Positions 8,886-16,920 of a DNA stretch of 64,000 nt are shown piece by piece. Every line of letters begins with the position of its first letter. Positions within the stretch are counted from its first letter, which is position 1. The stretch is from Variovorax paradoxus (GTDB taxonomy: Bacteria > Pseudomonadota > Gammaproteobacteria > Burkholderiales > Burkholderiaceae_C). The notes beneath the pieces are model-generated. The model searched no databases, had not been told where the DNA came from, and was given only the letters and a program-made list of their open reading frames with translations. The stretch is taken from positions 124,001 to 188,000 of the forward strand of contig NZ_JAUSRN010000012.1 in assembly GCF_030811855.1 (NCBI RefSeq), written 5' to 3'. A program made the translations under genes and the position numbers.

Positions 8886-9017
8886 GCATGAATGGGCCAC
8901 GCACCTCGCCGCGTGGCTCTGGCGTGGGGTCCGCGGCCCCCTCTCTAGTTCGCAAACTCGCGAACGTGCACCGGCGCAGTGATCAGCGAGCGCGCAGCCG
9001 GTGCGTGAGCTTCGACT

Positions 9018-9041
9018 CGGTGCGTTCGCACCGGCCTTTTT
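9018..9041 (+). terminator. Rho-independent terminator of the acyl-CoA operon
   Basis: Perfect seven-pair stem CGGTGCG / CGCACCG (9018-9024, 9027-9033) with a TT loop, followed by GCC and a T5 run (9037-9041). It separates the acyl-CoA operon from the GntR-led operon. The stretch 8851-9164 otherwise contains no gene that I can support. Confidence 0.6.
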
Positions 9042-9133
9042 CTTCGGCTGTTCCAAGGGCTAGAACAGCGTCTTCCCTCTAAAAAACCGTGCGGCATCGC
9101 CATGCCGCACCCGCTGGCACGCGTTCTGCTAGG

Positions 9134-9147
9134 TATGACTCGTCATA
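9134..9147. promoter_or_regulatory. Palindromic operator-like site upstream of the GntR gene
   Basis: TATGAC-TC-GTCATA is a perfect inverted repeat with six-base arms, 17 bases before the preferred ATG at 9165. A further GGTCAT half-site follows at 9151-9156. Position and symmetry fit autoregulation by the adjacent GntR/UTRA regulator; this is an inference. Confidence 0.45.
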
Positions 9148-9164
9148 ACAGGTCATTCCCTCTC

Positions 9165-9935
9165 ATGAACGCACTCCGCAAGCCAGCACAGCCAGCGAGC
9201 GCCGAAGCCCGCGTGGTACCGATGTCGTCGGTGCCAATGCACACGCAGATTCGCGAGATCATCCGGCGGCGCGTGCTCGACGGAACCTATCCGCCGCACT
9301 CCCAGATGCCTTCGGAGAGCCAGATGATGCAGGCCTTCTCGGTCAGCCGCATCACCATCCGACAGGCCATGGGAGACCTTCAAAAGGAGGGCCTGGTCTT
9401 CAAGGTGGCCGGCAAGGGCAGCTTCGTCGCCAAGCCCAAGGCGTTTCAGAACCTCTCGCGATTGCAGGGCTTCGGCGAGGCGATGGGACCCTCGGGCTAC
9501 GAAACTTTCTCGCAGGTGCTCAGCACGCGCCAGGTGGCCGCGAGCGAGATCGTGGCGCGCCGCCTGCACATTGCCATCGGCGAACCGGTGTACGAAATCC
9601 AGCGGCTGCGCTACTTGAACCGCGAGCCGATCTCGGTCGACCAGAGCTACTTTCCGCTCGCGCTCGGCAAGCGGCTGGTGCAGGAAGACCTCGCCACGCG
9701 CGACATCTTCGTGATTCTGGAGAACGACCTCGGGCAGCACCTCACGCATGCCGACGTGCAGATCGAGGCGATCTCGGCCGACGCGTTCCTGGCGCGCCAG
9801 CTGCGCATCGAGGAAGCGTCGCCGCTGCTACGCATCGAGCGGCTCACCTATGCCGACGAGCACCCCATCGATTTCGAGTTTCTCTATTACCGCGGGGACG
9901 CGTTCCAGTACCGCCTGCGCATCGACCGAATCTAG
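9165..9935 (+). CDS. GntR family (HutC/UTRA) transcriptional regulator
   Basis: A 256-residue regulator: N-terminal winged helix (HTQIREIIRRRVLDGTYPPH to VAGKGSFVAKP, about residues 25-95) and a C-terminal UTRA ligand domain (VLSTRQVAASEIV to YYRGDAFQYRLRIDR). Upstream in-frame ATGs at 9102 and 9135 exist, but the one at 9165 places the palindrome at 9134 outside the gene and gives a normal N-terminus. It ends 14 bases before the flavoprotein gene, so regulator and redox/transport operon are one unit. UTRA domains bind small molecules, which here would be the transported compound. Confidence 0.88.
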   Translation: MNALRKPAQPASAEARVVPMSSVPMHTQIREIIRRRVLDGTYPPHSQMPSESQMMQAFSVSRITIRQAMGDLQKEGLVFKVAGKGSFVAKPKAFQNLSRLQGFGEAMGPSGYETFSQVLSTRQVAASEIVARRLHIAIGEPVYEIQRLRYLNREPISVDQSYFPLALGKRLVQEDLATRDIFVILENDLGQHLTHADVQIEAISADAFLARQLRIEEASPLLRIERLTYADEHPIDFEFLYYRGDAFQYRLRIDRI

Positions 9936-9949
9936 CCAGGAGCTGAAGC

Positions 9950-11680
9950 ATGAAAACTATCGACATGGAATTCGACCTCGTCGTCATCGGCGGCGGTACC
10001 GGCGGGCCGATGGCCGCGGTGAAGGCCAAGGAGCGCAACCCCAAGCTGCGCGTGCTGCTGATCGACAAGGCCAACGTGAAGCGCAGCGGCGCGATCTCGA
10101 TGGGCATGGACGGCCTGAACAATGCCGTCATCCCGGGCCACGCCACGCCCGAGCAGTACGTGAAGGAGATCACGGTGGCCAACGACGGCATCGTCGACCA
10201 GGAGGCCGTGATGGCCTACGCCGCGGGCAGCTTCGACATGATCCAGGAGCTGGACCGCTGGGGCGTCAAGTTCGAGAAGGACGAGACCGGCGACTACTCG
10301 GTGCGCAAGGTCCATCACCTGGGCGCCTACGTGCTGCCGATGCCCGAGGGGCACCACATGAAGCGCATTCTCTACCGGCAGCTCAAGCGTGCTCGGGTCG
10401 AGATCACCAACCGCGTGGTCGTCACGCGCGTGCTGACCGGAGCCGACGGCGAGGTGGCGGCAGTGATGGGCTTCGACTGCCGCACCGCCGAGCTCTACAT
10501 GATCCGCACCAAGGCCGCGGTGATCTGCACCGGCGCGGCGGGGCGCCTGGGCCTGCCGGCCTCGGGCTACCTCATGGGCACCTATGAGAACCCGACCAAC
10601 TGCGGCGACGGCCATGCGATGGCCTACCACGCGGGCGCCGACCTGGCCAACCTGGAGTGCTTCCAGATCAATCCGCTGATCAAGGACTACAACGGGCCGG
10701 CCTGCGCCTATGTCACGGGTCCTTTGGGAGGCTACACGGCCAACTCGAAGGGCGAGCGCTTCATCGAATGCGACTACTGGAGCGGCGCGATGATGCAGGA
10801 GTTCTACAACGAACTGCTGAGCGGCAATGGCCCGGTCTTCCTGAAGCTCGACCACCTCGCGGAAGAAACGATCCAGGAGATCGAAACCATCCTGCATAGC
10901 AACGAGCGCCCGAGCCGCGGGCGCTTTCACGAGAAGCGCGGCAACGATTACCGCAAGCAGATGGTCGAGATGCACATCTCGGAAATCGGCTTCTGCAGCG
11001 GCCATAGCGCCTCGGGCATCCACATCAACGCGCGCGGCGAAACATCCGTCAAGGGCCTGTACGCCGCGGGAGACTGCGCCAGCGTGCCGCACAACTACAT
11101 GCTCGGCGCCTTCGTCTACGGCAAGCTCTGCGGGGAGAACGCCGCGGCCTACTGCGCCGAAGTGGGCCAGGCCACGCCGGACGCCGAAGCCGCGGCGGCC
11201 GAGCGCGAACGCATCCTCGCGCCGCTCTCGCGCAGCGGCGGCCTCACGCCCTACCAGATCGAATACAAGACGCGCCGCCTGGTCAACGACTACCTGCAGC
11301 CGCCCAAGATCACGAGCAAGTACGAGATCGGCCTGCGCCGCTTCGCGGAGATCCGCGAGGACACCGAGTCGATGTCGGCCGGCAATGCGCACGAGCTCAT
11401 GCGCGCGATGGAAGCGCACTCCATTCTGGATTGCGCCGAAATGGCCGCGCACGCCTCGATGTTCCGCACCGAGAGCCGCTGGGGCCTGTACCACAACTAC
11501 GTCGACCACCCCGAGCGCGACGACGAGAACTGGTTCTGCCACTCGCTGCTGAGCCGCGACGCGCAAGGCCGCATGGCCATGCGCAAGAAGGCGATCGAGC
11601 CCTACATCGTGCCGGTCGACGACGAAGAACGAACCGCCTACCAACGCCTGCGGGTCGCGAGCAGCGCCGAGGCCGCCTGA
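9950..11680 (+). CDS. AprA-like fumarate reductase/succinate dehydrogenase-type flavoprotein
   Basis: A 576-residue FAD enzyme. The dinucleotide loop VVIGGGTGGP is at residues 11-20, an E/D-K-A segment ends beta-2, and AAGDCAS near residue 380 is the second FAD motif. KRSGAISMGMDGLNN and CSGHSASGIHIN resemble the APS-reductase alpha subunit (AprA) more than fumarate reductases, and the His of the latter motif is kept. In the substrate-loop region NPLIKDYNGPACAYV the Arg that AprA uses to bind APS seems replaced, so APS is probably not the substrate (alignment from memory). No signal peptide: cytoplasmic. A short AprB-like ferredoxin follows 15 bases later. Confidence 0.85.
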   Translation: MKTIDMEFDLVVIGGGTGGPMAAVKAKERNPKLRVLLIDKANVKRSGAISMGMDGLNNAVIPGHATPEQYVKEITVANDGIVDQEAVMAYAAGSFDMIQELDRWGVKFEKDETGDYSVRKVHHLGAYVLPMPEGHHMKRILYRQLKRARVEITNRVVVTRVLTGADGEVAAVMGFDCRTAELYMIRTKAAVICTGAAGRLGLPASGYLMGTYENPTNCGDGHAMAYHAGADLANLECFQINPLIKDYNGPACAYVTGPLGGYTANSKGERFIECDYWSGAMMQEFYNELLSGNGPVFLKLDHLAEETIQEIETILHSNERPSRGRFHEKRGNDYRKQMVEMHISEIGFCSGHSASGIHINARGETSVKGLYAAGDCASVPHNYMLGAFVYGKLCGENAAAYCAEVGQATPDAEAAAAERERILAPLSRSGGLTPYQIEYKTRRLVNDYLQPPKITSKYEIGLRRFAEIREDTESMSAGNAHELMRAMEAHSILDCAEMAAHASMFRTESRWGLYHNYVDHPERDDENWFCHSLLSRDAQGRMAMRKKAIEPYIVPVDDEERTAYQRLRVASSAEAA

Positions 11681-11695
11681 ACCAAGGAGTTCCGA

Positions 11696-11929
11696 ATGAC
11701 CATTGCCGCCACCATCACCCAGGTCCCCGTGCGCGTGGACGAGTCCAAGTGCATCGCCGAGAAGGGCTGCACCGTCTGCGTCGACGTGTGCCCTCTGGAC
11801 GTGCTCGCGATCGACATGCTGACCAAGAAGGCCTACATGAAGTTCGACGAGTGCTGGTATTGCCTGCCCTGCGAGCAGGACTGCCCGACCGGCGCCGTCA
11901 CCGTCGACATCCCCTACCTGCTGCGCTGA
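11696..11929 (+). CDS. AprB-like 2[4Fe-4S] ferredoxin subunit (short)
   Basis: A 77-residue protein with two cluster motifs: Cys19, Cys25, Cys28, Cys32 (an enlarged first loop, C-x5-C-x2-C-x3-CP) and Cys53, Cys56, Cys59, Cys63 (CWYCLPCEQDCP). The enlarged first loop and the CWxCxxC second motif recall AprB, but the roughly 70-residue C-terminal tail of AprB that wraps around AprA is missing. It probably is the electron-transfer subunit of the flavoprotein encoded just upstream. An AAGGAG site (11684-11689) precedes the ATG. Confidence 0.85.
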   Translation: MTIAATITQVPVRVDESKCIAEKGCTVCVDVCPLDVLAIDMLTKKAYMKFDECWYCLPCEQDCPTGAVTVDIPYLLR

Positions 11930-11940
11930 GAGGGACCACC

Positions 11941-12912
11941 ATGGACACCGGACTCCAGACATTCGCCGAGCGGCTGGCCGATGCCGACGCCACCGTGCGC
12001 CGCCTTGCGGTGATCGACCTGCCCTACAGCGACGAGGACGACATCGTGCCGCTGCTGCTGCCGCGCCTTGCCGACAGCGATGCGCAGGTGCGCACCGAAG
12101 CCATTCGCGCCCTCGAAGGCTTCGAGGAACCCGAGGTGGTGCAGGCGCTCGCGCCGATGCTGCTCGATTCCGAGCCCGACGTGCGCAAGGCCGCCGGGGA
12201 AGTTCTGGCCGAGTTAAAGGAAGCCACATCGGCCGCGCCGCTTCTGCCGCTGCTGCTCGAGGGTGCCGCCGAAGTGCGCGCCCTCGCCTTCCATGCCATT
12301 CGCGCGCTGCGCTCGCCCAAGGCCTTCGAGCCCGCGATGCTGTCGCTGCGTGATCCCGATGCGGCGGTGCGGCGCGAAGCCGTCGGCGTGCTCGGCTACC
12401 TGAAGGACCCGGCGGCCATCGGCGACCTGGCCGAAGTGGCGGCCAACGACCCCGACTCCGAGGTGCGGCGCATCGCGATCGGTGCGCTCGGCTACGCGAC
12501 CTCCGTCAGCGTGCTGCCGGCGCTCACGCGCGCGCTCGGCGACAGCGGCTGGATGGTGCGCGAGGAAGCGGCGCAGACCGTCGGCAAGCTTCGGCTGTCG
12601 GTCGCCATTCCCGACCTCGTGCATGCGATGCAGGACGACTACTGGCAGGTGCGCGTGAAGGCCGCGCGCAGCCTGGGCCTGCTCAAGGCCGAGGCCGGCC
12701 TGCCGTCGCTTGTTGCCTCGCTCACGCACACCATCAGCAACCTGCGCAAGGAAGCGGTGATTGCGCTCGGCGAGATCGGCGACACGCGCGCCATTGCACC
12801 GCTCGAAACCGCGCTGTCCGACCCGGACCCCGACGTGCGCAAGCTGGCGCGCCTGGCGCTGACCGGCATCGGCCTCGCGCAGAAGGCGAAGCGCGAAGGG
12901 GCCGCGCCATGA
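11941..12912 (+). CDS. HEAT-repeat protein
   Basis: A 323-residue protein made almost entirely of about nine HEAT/PBS-lyase-type repeats of roughly 31 residues, each ending in D..VR..A...L (for example DAQVRTEAIRALEGF, EPDVRKAAGEVLAEL, DAAVRREAVGVLGYL, DSEVRRIAIGALGYA). It has no Cys cluster, signal peptide or catalytic motif. Such solenoids in phycobilin lyases and several cofactor enzymes act as scaffolds or maturation factors. Placed between two ferredoxins and overlapping the second one by four bases, it may assemble or dock the flavoprotein-ferredoxin complex; that role is inferred. Confidence 0.85.
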   Translation: MDTGLQTFAERLADADATVRRLAVIDLPYSDEDDIVPLLLPRLADSDAQVRTEAIRALEGFEEPEVVQALAPMLLDSEPDVRKAAGEVLAELKEATSAAPLLPLLLEGAAEVRALAFHAIRALRSPKAFEPAMLSLRDPDAAVRREAVGVLGYLKDPAAIGDLAEVAANDPDSEVRRIAIGALGYATSVSVLPALTRALGDSGWMVREEAAQTVGKLRLSVAIPDLVHAMQDDYWQVRVKAARSLGLLKAEAGLPSLVASLTHTISNLRKEAVIALGEIGDTRAIAPLETALSDPDPDVRKLARLALTGIGLAQKAKREGAAP

Positions 12913-13244
12913 CCTTCGTCGTCACCGAAGCCTGCATTCGCTGCAAGTACACCGACTGCGTGAGCGTGTGCCCGGTCGACTGCTTTCATGAGGGGCCGAA
13001 CTTCCTCGTGATCGATCCCGACGTGTGCATCGACTGCGCCGTATGCGCGCCGGAATGCCCGGTCGGCGCGATCGTGCCCGACACCGAGGTGCCCGCGGGG
13101 CAGGAGCACTTCGTCGAACTGAACGCCCGCTATGCCACGCAGTGGCCCGTGATCAGCCAGGCGCAAGCGCCGTTGCCCGACGCCGAGGAATGGGCTTCGG
13201 TGAACGGGAAGCTCGAGCACCTCGATCTGGCGGAACCCGCCTGA
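12909..13244 (+). CDS. FdxA-like 7Fe (3Fe-4S/4Fe-4S) ferredoxin
   Basis: A 111-residue ferredoxin whose opening TFVVTEACIRCKYTDCVSVC matches the FdxA family closely. Cluster Cys residues are 9, 17, 21 (with 12 and 25 nearby) and 40, 43, 46, 50. The length and C-terminal acidic tail fit FdxA, but this copy is an operon-specific paralogue. It probably carries electrons between the flavoprotein complex and the ferredoxin-NADP reductase at 16921. Its ATG overlaps the HEAT gene stop. Confidence 0.9.
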   Translation: MTFVVTEACIRCKYTDCVSVCPVDCFHEGPNFLVIDPDVCIDCAVCAPECPVGAIVPDTEVPAGQEHFVELNARYATQWPVISQAQAPLPDAEEWASVNGKLEHLDLAEPA

Positions 13245-13290
13245 GCCGCCACCCCACGCCCTTTTTCCAAATCCCACGGAGAACCAGTCC

Positions 13291-14709
13291 ATGAAGCACA
13301 TCATCTTGCGAATCGGCGCGGTCCTGGCGCTCGCGTTGGCCTCTGTTCCGCCAGCCCTGGCGCGGCAGGAAGTGGTCATCGGCATCGGCACGCAGAACAC
13401 GACCACGAACACCGTCACCGGCGGCGTGGTGCTCAAGGAAATGAAGCTCATCGAGAAGTACCTGCCCACCACCGGCAAGTACAAGGACATCGACTTCAAG
13501 CTGGACTGGCAGAACTTCACCTCGGGCCCGCCGATCACCAACGGCATGATGGCCAAGAAGCTGCAGATCGGCATGATGGGCGACTACCCGCTGCTGGTGA
13601 ACGGCGCCACAGGCCAGGCGCAGCCGGGCAACGAGACGCAACTGGTGGCCATCATCGCGTACAACGCCTTCGGCTCGGGCAACGGCGTGGTGGTGCACAA
13701 GGACTCGCCCTATTACGAGCTGGCCGATCTCAAGGGCAAGCTGATCTCGGTGCCCTTCGGCTCGGCCGCGCACGGCATGGTGCTGCAGGCCATGCAATCG
13801 CGCGGCTGGAAAGACGACTACTGGAACCTGGTGAGCCAGAGTCCCGAGGTGGGCACCACCAACTTGCAGGAAAAGAAGATCGAGGCGCACGCCGACTTCG
13901 TTCCCTTTGCCGACCTGCTGCCCTACCGCGGCTTTGCGCGCAAGATCTTCGACGGCGCCGAGACCAAGGTGCCGACCTTCCACGGCGTGGTCGTGCGCAA
14001 GGACTTCGCGGCCGAATACCCCGAAGTGGTGGTGGCCTACATCAAGGCACTGGTCGAGGCCAATACCTGGGTGCGCACCAACCCGGCGGCGGCCAGCGCC
14101 AAGATCGAGGAGTGGACGAAGATCGAGAAGGAAGTGGCCTACCTGTACCTCGGCCCGGGCGGCATCCACACCCTCGACCCCACCATCAAGCCACGCTGGC
14201 TCGACACCATCAAGACCGGGCATGAAGTGCTCACGCGATTGAACCGCGTGAAGCCGCTCGACATCAATGCCTGGGTCAACGAGAGCTACGTGCGCCAGGC
14301 CTACAAGGAACTCAAGCTCGACTACGACGCGCAGAAGCAGACGCTCGCCAACTACGACGTGAGCGGCAATGATGCGCTGTGCAAGACGCCGATCACTCGG
14401 CCCAAGGAGGCCGGCGAGGTCTGGCTCGAAGGCGCGCCCATTGCGGCCTATTCGTCGCCCGCCTGCACGCTGGCCGCGATCCACAAGGCACAGGGCGAGA
14501 ACAAGAGGGTCAAGGTCGCCTACCTCAACGACAAGACGCTGGGCATCAAGCTGTTTGCCGACAAGGCCTTCTACGCGGTGAACGCGAGCGATCCGCGCAA
14601 GCCGCAGATCGTGCCCTTCCTGCTGAAGAAGGACGCGCAGGCAGAGGCCGCGGCCATCGGCGGCAAGCTGGCCACCTACCCCGAGGCACTGGCCGCGGCC
14701 GGCCTCTGA
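13291..14709 (+). CDS. NitT/TauT-type ABC substrate-binding protein with C-terminal NosL-like extension
   Basis: A 472-residue exported protein, far longer than the usual 320-340 of the family. Signal peptide residues 1-25 (cleavage near ALARQ). Residues 26-355 are an ABC binding domain (IGIGTQNTTTN, IGMMGDYPLLVNG, PFGSAAHGMV). From about residue 365 a second module starts with ALCKTPI, GEVWLEGAPIAAYSSPACT and KLFADKAFYAV, a layout that resembles NosL-type metal-binding proteins, with one Cys in each of the first two segments. If correct, ligand recognition or metal delivery differs from taurine/nitrate importers. The SBP call is firm; the extension's identity is inferred. Confidence 0.85.
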   Translation: MKHIILRIGAVLALALASVPPALARQEVVIGIGTQNTTTNTVTGGVVLKEMKLIEKYLPTTGKYKDIDFKLDWQNFTSGPPITNGMMAKKLQIGMMGDYPLLVNGATGQAQPGNETQLVAIIAYNAFGSGNGVVVHKDSPYYELADLKGKLISVPFGSAAHGMVLQAMQSRGWKDDYWNLVSQSPEVGTTNLQEKKIEAHADFVPFADLLPYRGFARKIFDGAETKVPTFHGVVVRKDFAAEYPEVVVAYIKALVEANTWVRTNPAAASAKIEEWTKIEKEVAYLYLGPGGIHTLDPTIKPRWLDTIKTGHEVLTRLNRVKPLDINAWVNESYVRQAYKELKLDYDAQKQTLANYDVSGNDALCKTPITRPKEAGEVWLEGAPIAAYSSPACTLAAIHKAQGENKRVKVAYLNDKTLGIKLFADKAFYAVNASDPRKPQIVPFLLKKDAQAEAAAIGGKLATYPEALAAAGL

Positions 14710-14724
14710 CACCCAGGAGCCGCG

Positions 14725-15693
14725 ATGTCCACCGCCACGCAACGCCTGTTCCACGAAGTGCCCGAGCATGGCGAGCCCGACGAGGCCGCAGCGCCAACGC
14801 GCGGGCTGGCCCGCCCCGAGGAAGTGCTGCGCGCGCCGCTGCTGCCCACACCTGCGCCTCCACCGTTGGCCGTGGGCACGGCCGAACGCGCTTGGCAGGC
14901 GCTGCGCCAGCAGGCGCCGGCCTACCTGATGGGAACCTGTTCTCTTTTGGGCATCGTGCTCTTCTGGCACCTGGCCACCACCTACCGGCTGGACTTCTAC
15001 ATCCGCTTCGCCAACATCCCGACGCCGCTGGAGGTGCTGTCGAAGGTGATCGAGGTCAACGGCTCGCCCAAGTTCATCAAGAACGTCGGCATGAGCCTGC
15101 GGCGCATCTTCATCGGCTTTGCGATTGCAACAGTGCTGGGCGTGGCGCTGGGCATGCTCATCGGCCGCTACCGCCTGACGCGCGGCTTCCTGTTTCCGGC
15201 GATGGAGGTGTTCCGACCGATCCCGGCCATTGCCTGGGTGCCGATCTCGATCATGCTGTGGCCCGACAACGAGGTGAGCATCGTCTTCATCACCTTCATT
15301 GGCGCGTTCTTCCCGATCCTGCTGAACACCGTCAGCGGCGTGCAGGCGGTGGACGGCGTGCTGCTGCGCGCGAGCCAGTGCCTGGGCGCGCGGGAGCGGC
15401 AGATCATGTGGTACGTGGTGCTGCCGGGCGCGGCGCCGCAAATTTTCACCGGACTGGCTGTGGGCATGGGCGTGGCCTGGGTGTCGCTGATCGCGGCCGA
15501 GATGATCTCGGGGCAGTTCGGCATCGGCTATTTCACGTGGGAGGCCTACTCGCTGATCTCTTACCCTGAGATCGTGCTCGGCATGATCACCATCGGCGTG
15601 CTGGGCCTCATGTGCAGCGGCCTGATCCGTTTCATCGGCAAGGCGATGATGCCTTGGCTGACCTATGGCGCACGCGCCGGGAGCAACCCATGA
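14725..15693 (+). CDS. NitT/TauT-type ABC transporter permease
   Basis: A 322-residue inner-membrane protein with a 65-residue hydrophilic N-terminal arm and about six transmembrane segments starting at YLMGTCSLLGIVLFW. The cytoplasmic coupling loop is at LLRASQCLGARERQIMWYVV followed by LPGAAPQIFTGL, the family EAA region. It starts 15 bases after the binding protein and overlaps the ATPase gene by four bases (ATGA at 15690). It forms the importer with the genes on either side. Confidence 0.9.
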   Translation: MSTATQRLFHEVPEHGEPDEAAAPTRGLARPEEVLRAPLLPTPAPPPLAVGTAERAWQALRQQAPAYLMGTCSLLGIVLFWHLATTYRLDFYIRFANIPTPLEVLSKVIEVNGSPKFIKNVGMSLRRIFIGFAIATVLGVALGMLIGRYRLTRGFLFPAMEVFRPIPAIAWVPISIMLWPDNEVSIVFITFIGAFFPILLNTVSGVQAVDGVLLRASQCLGARERQIMWYVVLPGAAPQIFTGLAVGMGVAWVSLIAAEMISGQFGIGYFTWEAYSLISYPEIVLGMITIGVLGLMCSGLIRFIGKAMMPWLTYGARAGSNP

Positions 15694-16562
15694 GCGCCAC
15701 ACCGGGCACCCCGCGCAAGGGGCATGTGCAGATCCGCGACGTGTCGGTGCGCTTTGGCACCAAGGGCCAGACGACCGAGGCCGCGAGCCGGGTGTCGCTC
15801 GAGGTGAAGCCCGGCGAATTCGTCAGCATCATCGGCCCGTCGGGCTGCGGCAAGTCGACGCTGCTGAACATCGTGGCGGGCTTTCTCAAACCGAGCGAGG
15901 GCGAGGCGCTGCTCGATGGCAAGCCCATCGGCGGGCCCGGCGCGGACCGCGGCGTGGTGTTCCAGCAGTACTCGCTCTTCCCATGGATGACGGTGCGGCG
16001 CAACGTCGAGTTCGGCCTGAAGATGCAGGGCCTCGGGCGCAACCAGCGCGAGTCGGCCGCGCGCACGCTGCTTGGCATGACCGGTCTGCTCTCGTTCGAG
16101 AACCACTACCCAGACCAACTCTCCGGCGGCATGAAGCAGCGCGTTGGCATCGTGCGCGCGCTGGCCACGAGCCCGCAGGTGATGCTGATGGACGAGCCCT
16201 TCGGCGCGCTTGACTCGCAGACCCGTGCGGTGATGCAGGAGATTCTTACCAACATGTGGCAGCAGCTGCAGCTGTCGGTGCTGTTCATCACGCACGACAT
16301 CGAGGAAGCCATCTTTCTTTCGGAAAAGGTCTACGTGATGACCGCGCGGCCGGGACGCATCAAGGCCGAGGTGCCGATTCCGCTGCCGCGCCCGCGCACG
16401 CCCGAGATGACGGCCTCGCCCACCTTCCAGGCGCTGGTGCGCCAGCTCAAGGCGCTGATCCGCGAGGAGAGCCTGGCCGCGATGGGCGGCGAGCTCCACA
16501 GCGGCGGGCTGCAGGGCATGGACCACCAATTTGCCCGCGACGGCATGAAGGCGCTGACATGA
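15690..16562 (+). CDS. NitT/TauT-type ABC transporter ATP-binding protein
   Basis: A 290-residue ATPase of the SsuB/TauB/NrtD type. Walker A GPSGCGKST, Q-loop FQQYSLFPW, signature LSGGMKQRVG, Walker B VMLMDEPFGALD and the switch THDIEEA are all intact. The start at 15690 overlaps the permease stop. It ends in an ATGA overlap with the DUF971 gene, so the importer is translationally tied to the rest of the redox operon. Confidence 0.92.
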   Translation: MSATPGTPRKGHVQIRDVSVRFGTKGQTTEAASRVSLEVKPGEFVSIIGPSGCGKSTLLNIVAGFLKPSEGEALLDGKPIGGPGADRGVVFQQYSLFPWMTVRRNVEFGLKMQGLGRNQRESAARTLLGMTGLLSFENHYPDQLSGGMKQRVGIVRALATSPQVMLMDEPFGALDSQTRAVMQEILTNMWQQLQLSVLFITHDIEEAIFLSEKVYVMTARPGRIKAEVPIPLPRPRTPEMTASPTFQALVRQLKALIREESLAAMGGELHSGGLQGMDHQFARDGMKALT

Positions 16563-16897
16563 ACGCCACGACGCTTCCACCTGCGTTGCAAGAGCTGCAT
16601 GAGTTCCCCGTCGACATCGTCGACCACCAGGCGAGCGGGGTGCTCGAGCTGTGCTGGCAAGACGGCAGCACCAGCCGGCTCGCACACGGGCTGCTGCGCG
16701 CGCGCTGCCGCTGCGCCGCGTGCGAGCAGGCCCTTCGCGAGCGCGGCAGCCATCCCGAGCCCCAGGCATCGGTCCGGCTCGTGGCGATCAACCTGGTGTC
16801 CGACAAGGGGCTGAACCTGGTGTTCTCCGACGGGCACGGCCGCGGCATCTTTCCATGGGCCTACCTGCGCGGGCTTGGCCTGTCCATCACCTCCTGA
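16559..16897 (+). CDS. DUF971 / gamma-butyrobetaine hydroxylase N-terminal-like protein
   Basis: A 112-residue stand-alone copy of the domain found at the N-terminus of gamma-butyrobetaine hydroxylase and next to Fe-S genes. It carries a compact LRARCRCAACEQ Cys cluster near residue 45 and the family's FSDGHGRGIFPWAYLR end. Stand-alone members are associated with Fe-S cluster assembly (Mrp/ApbC fusions), which fits an operon with two ferredoxins. Exact function unknown. Its ATG overlaps the ATPase stop. Confidence 0.85.
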   Translation: MNATTLPPALQELHEFPVDIVDHQASGVLELCWQDGSTSRLAHGLLRARCRCAACEQALRERGSHPEPQASVRLVAINLVSDKGLNLVFSDGHGRGIFPWAYLRGLGLSITS

Positions 16898-16920
16898 CCC
16901 ATCCACGCACGATCCTCACC

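Noticed and set aside
6574..8955. Very long minus-strand reading frame opposite the acyl-CoA dehydrogenase and Bug genes
   Set aside because: Arg/His/Gly-rich composition and no family motif; it is the antisense shadow of two clear plus-strand genes in GC-rich DNA.
9932..12229. 765-codon minus-strand frame opposite the AprA-like and HEAT genes
   Set aside because: Shadow of genes with clear FAD, Fe-S and HEAT motifs.
13153..15702. 849-codon minus-strand frame across the ABC binding protein and permease
   Set aside because: Antisense shadow with low-complexity His/Arg/Gly content; the plus strand has intact transport genes.
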